In this document: positions 13,766 to 14,679 of the stretch, in pieces
How positions within the stretch are numbered: position 1 is the stretch's first letter
Layout of the letters: every line of letters begins with the position of its first letter
Origin: JAWOJF01 sp046481785
GTDB lineage: Bacteria; Bacteroidota; Ignavibacteria; Ignavibacteriales; Ignavibacteriaceae
Direction of reading: 5' to 3'
Length of the DNA stretch: 14,679 bases
Assembly: GCA_046481785.1 (NCBI GenBank)
Contig: JAWOJF010000118.1
Location: forward strand, 1-14,679
Notes under the pieces: generated by a model
What the model was told of the DNA's origin: nothing
The model's database searches: none
The model's input: the letters and a program-made list of their open reading frames with translations, nothing else
Program-made: the position numbers and the translations under genes

Positions 13766-14058
13766 TGTCAGTAACAAGAAAAGATGTTGAACATATTGCC
13801 GAACTTGCCAGGTTAAAATTTAATGATGAAGAACTTGAAAATTTTACTCACGATTTAAATGAAATATTAGCTTACGTTGAAAAGCTTAATGAACTTGATA
13901 CGGAAAATGTAGAACCTCTTTCACATCCTGTTGAAGGATTTAATGCTTTCAGGGAAGATGGGGTTAAACCGGGGGTAAGCAGGGAAGAAGCACTAAGAAA
14001 TGCTCCTGAAAAGGATGAATCATTTTTTAAAGTACCTAAAGTAATTGGAGGAGAGTGA
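13765..14058 (+). CDS. gatC: Asp-tRNA(Asn)/Glu-tRNA(Gln) amidotransferase subunit C
   Basis: The product is 97 residues, standard for the family. Recognisable GatC sequence runs the whole length: VEHIAELARLKFNDEELE (8-25), LNEILAYVEKLNELDTENVEP (32-52), then REDGV and a C-terminal FFKVPKVIGG. GatC is the small subunit that stabilises GatA in the GatCAB complex, which amidates misacylated Glu-tRNA(Gln) and Asp-tRNA(Asn) in the cytoplasm. AAGGAG at 13749-13754 precedes the ATG, which overlaps the plsC stop by one base. No gatA or gatB follows, so the other subunits must be encoded elsewhere, as is common. Confidence 0.96.
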   Translation: MSVTRKDVEHIAELARLKFNDEELENFTHDLNEILAYVEKLNELDTENVEPLSHPVEGFNAFREDGVKPGVSREEALRNAPEKDESFFKVPKVIGGE

Positions 14059-14086
14059 GTTACCCTCAATCTAAGTGATTTTAATT

Positions 14087-14679
14087 ATGAGAAAAATTAT
14101 TAGGGTTCCTATTAACCCTGAAATATTAAAATGGGCACTTGAAGACTTGAACCTTAGTGTTGAGGATTTTGCTCATAAAGTGGGAGTTAAAGCCGAGAAG
14201 GTTAATGATTGGTTAAGCGGTGCATCCTCTCCTACTTATAATCAATTGGAAAGTATCTCGTATAAAATATTAAAACTTCCAATGGCTGCTTTCTTTTTAT
14301 CAGAACCACCCAAGAATCTTTCAATTAAGAAGAAGTTTAGGACTCTACCTGAATATTTACTTGAACTGACAAGCTTTAAAACCAGGCTTGCAGTTAAAAA
14401 AGCTGATTTTTATAAGACAGCCCTTTTTGAGTTATTTAAATTCAATCCCTCTGTAAGTCCCTTATTTAAAAAAATTAAATTGACTGTAAATGATGATATA
14501 ACCAAAGATGCCAATGTCTTAAGACGTGAATTAGGTATTAACATTGAACTGCAAAGGAAATTTTCATCTGGTTATCAAGCGTTTAACCATTACAGAGAAA
14601 TGCTGGAAAATAAAGGTGTATTTTTATTCCAATTACAATTGAGTGGGGATAGAGGATTTTGCTTGATAGATGAAGAGTT
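14087..14679 (+). CDS. Partial XRE-HTH / ImmA-IrrE-type regulator (cut by window end)
   Basis: The frame is open from ATG 14087 to the right edge, giving 197 complete codons. Residues about 5-60 form an XRE helix-turn-helix: RVPINPEILKWALEDLNLS, then VEDFAHKVGVKAEKVNDWLSG and SPTYNQLESISYKIL, followed by LPMAAFFLSEPP. This N-terminus is typical of proteins that fuse an XRE domain to an ImmA/IrrE (DUF955) zinc peptidase-like domain. The central part (about 90-197) is the start of that region. The HExxH motif that would confirm peptidase function is not reached inside the window. Such genes often sit beside a toxin partner or in mobile islands. The ATG is 28 bases after gatC with no terminator between and no clear ribosome-binding site. 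Confidence 0.8.
   Translation, partial: MRKIIRVPINPEILKWALEDLNLSVEDFAHKVGVKAEKVNDWLSGASSPTYNQLESISYKILKLPMAAFFLSEPPKNLSIKKKFRTLPEYLLELTSFKTRLAVKKADFYKTALFELFKFNPSVSPLFKKIKLTVNDDITKDANVLRRELGINIELQRKFSSGYQAFNHYREMLENKGVFLFQLQLSGDRGFCLIDEE

Overview
The window looks like chromosome from a member of the Bacteroidota/Ignavibacteriota (FCB) group. Ignavibacteria is my best guess, by inference only. Four things point there: AT-rich coding sequence, a complete Bat (aerotolerance-type) operon in FCB order, Cys lipoproteins, and five SPI-type signal peptides that all appear to end Ala|Gln. The Ala|Gln pattern is the Bacteroidetes 'Q-rule'. Shine-Dalgarno sites are patchy, and TTG starts are likely for three genes (1041, 2396, 13022).

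Layout. 1-2395: a degenerate GGCAGTA-type array, then two small lipoprotein genes that look like diverged tandem paralogues (252-848, 1041-1556), separated by an AT-rich inverted repeat. About 840 bp of gene-free sequence follows, holding an octamer array, a cluster of hairpins, an 18-bp tandem repeat, and a CTTGC-rich tract with a 64-bp direct repeat. 2396-11189: moxR, a DUF58 gene, a BatD-related membrane protein gene, batA, batB, batC, batD and batE, all on the + strand and mostly overlapping or tightly spaced. 11305-11640: a small secreted YHS-like metal-binding protein. 11863-14058: Ste24-type M48 protease, PlsC-like acyltransferase and GatC, the last two overlapping by one base. 14087 to the right edge: the start of an XRE-HTH/ImmA-IrrE-type regulator, cut by the window end.

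How the genes work together. MoxR (AAA+ ATPase) with the DUF58 and VWA proteins (BatA, BatB) is expected to form an envelope-associated chaperone or assembly machine. BatC and BatE (TPR) and BatD (large periplasmic protein) would act on the periplasmic face. The gene at 4561 carries a cytoplasmic helical domain resembling the BatD C-terminus. Near-identical candidate promoters (TGYAAC, 17 nt, CRTCTAA) precede both moxR and the YHS gene and resemble ECF-sigma promoters. This suggests one envelope-stress-type regulon, which is an inference.

The most unusual aspect is the number of different small repeat and palindrome families in the non-coding space. Several sit inside the bat operon and touch gene starts. 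One nested palindromic element fills the moxR-DUF58 gap and its right end supplies the likely ribosome-binding site of the DUF58 gene. Another spans the batA-batB gap. A third appears to be translated as the N-terminus of BatC.
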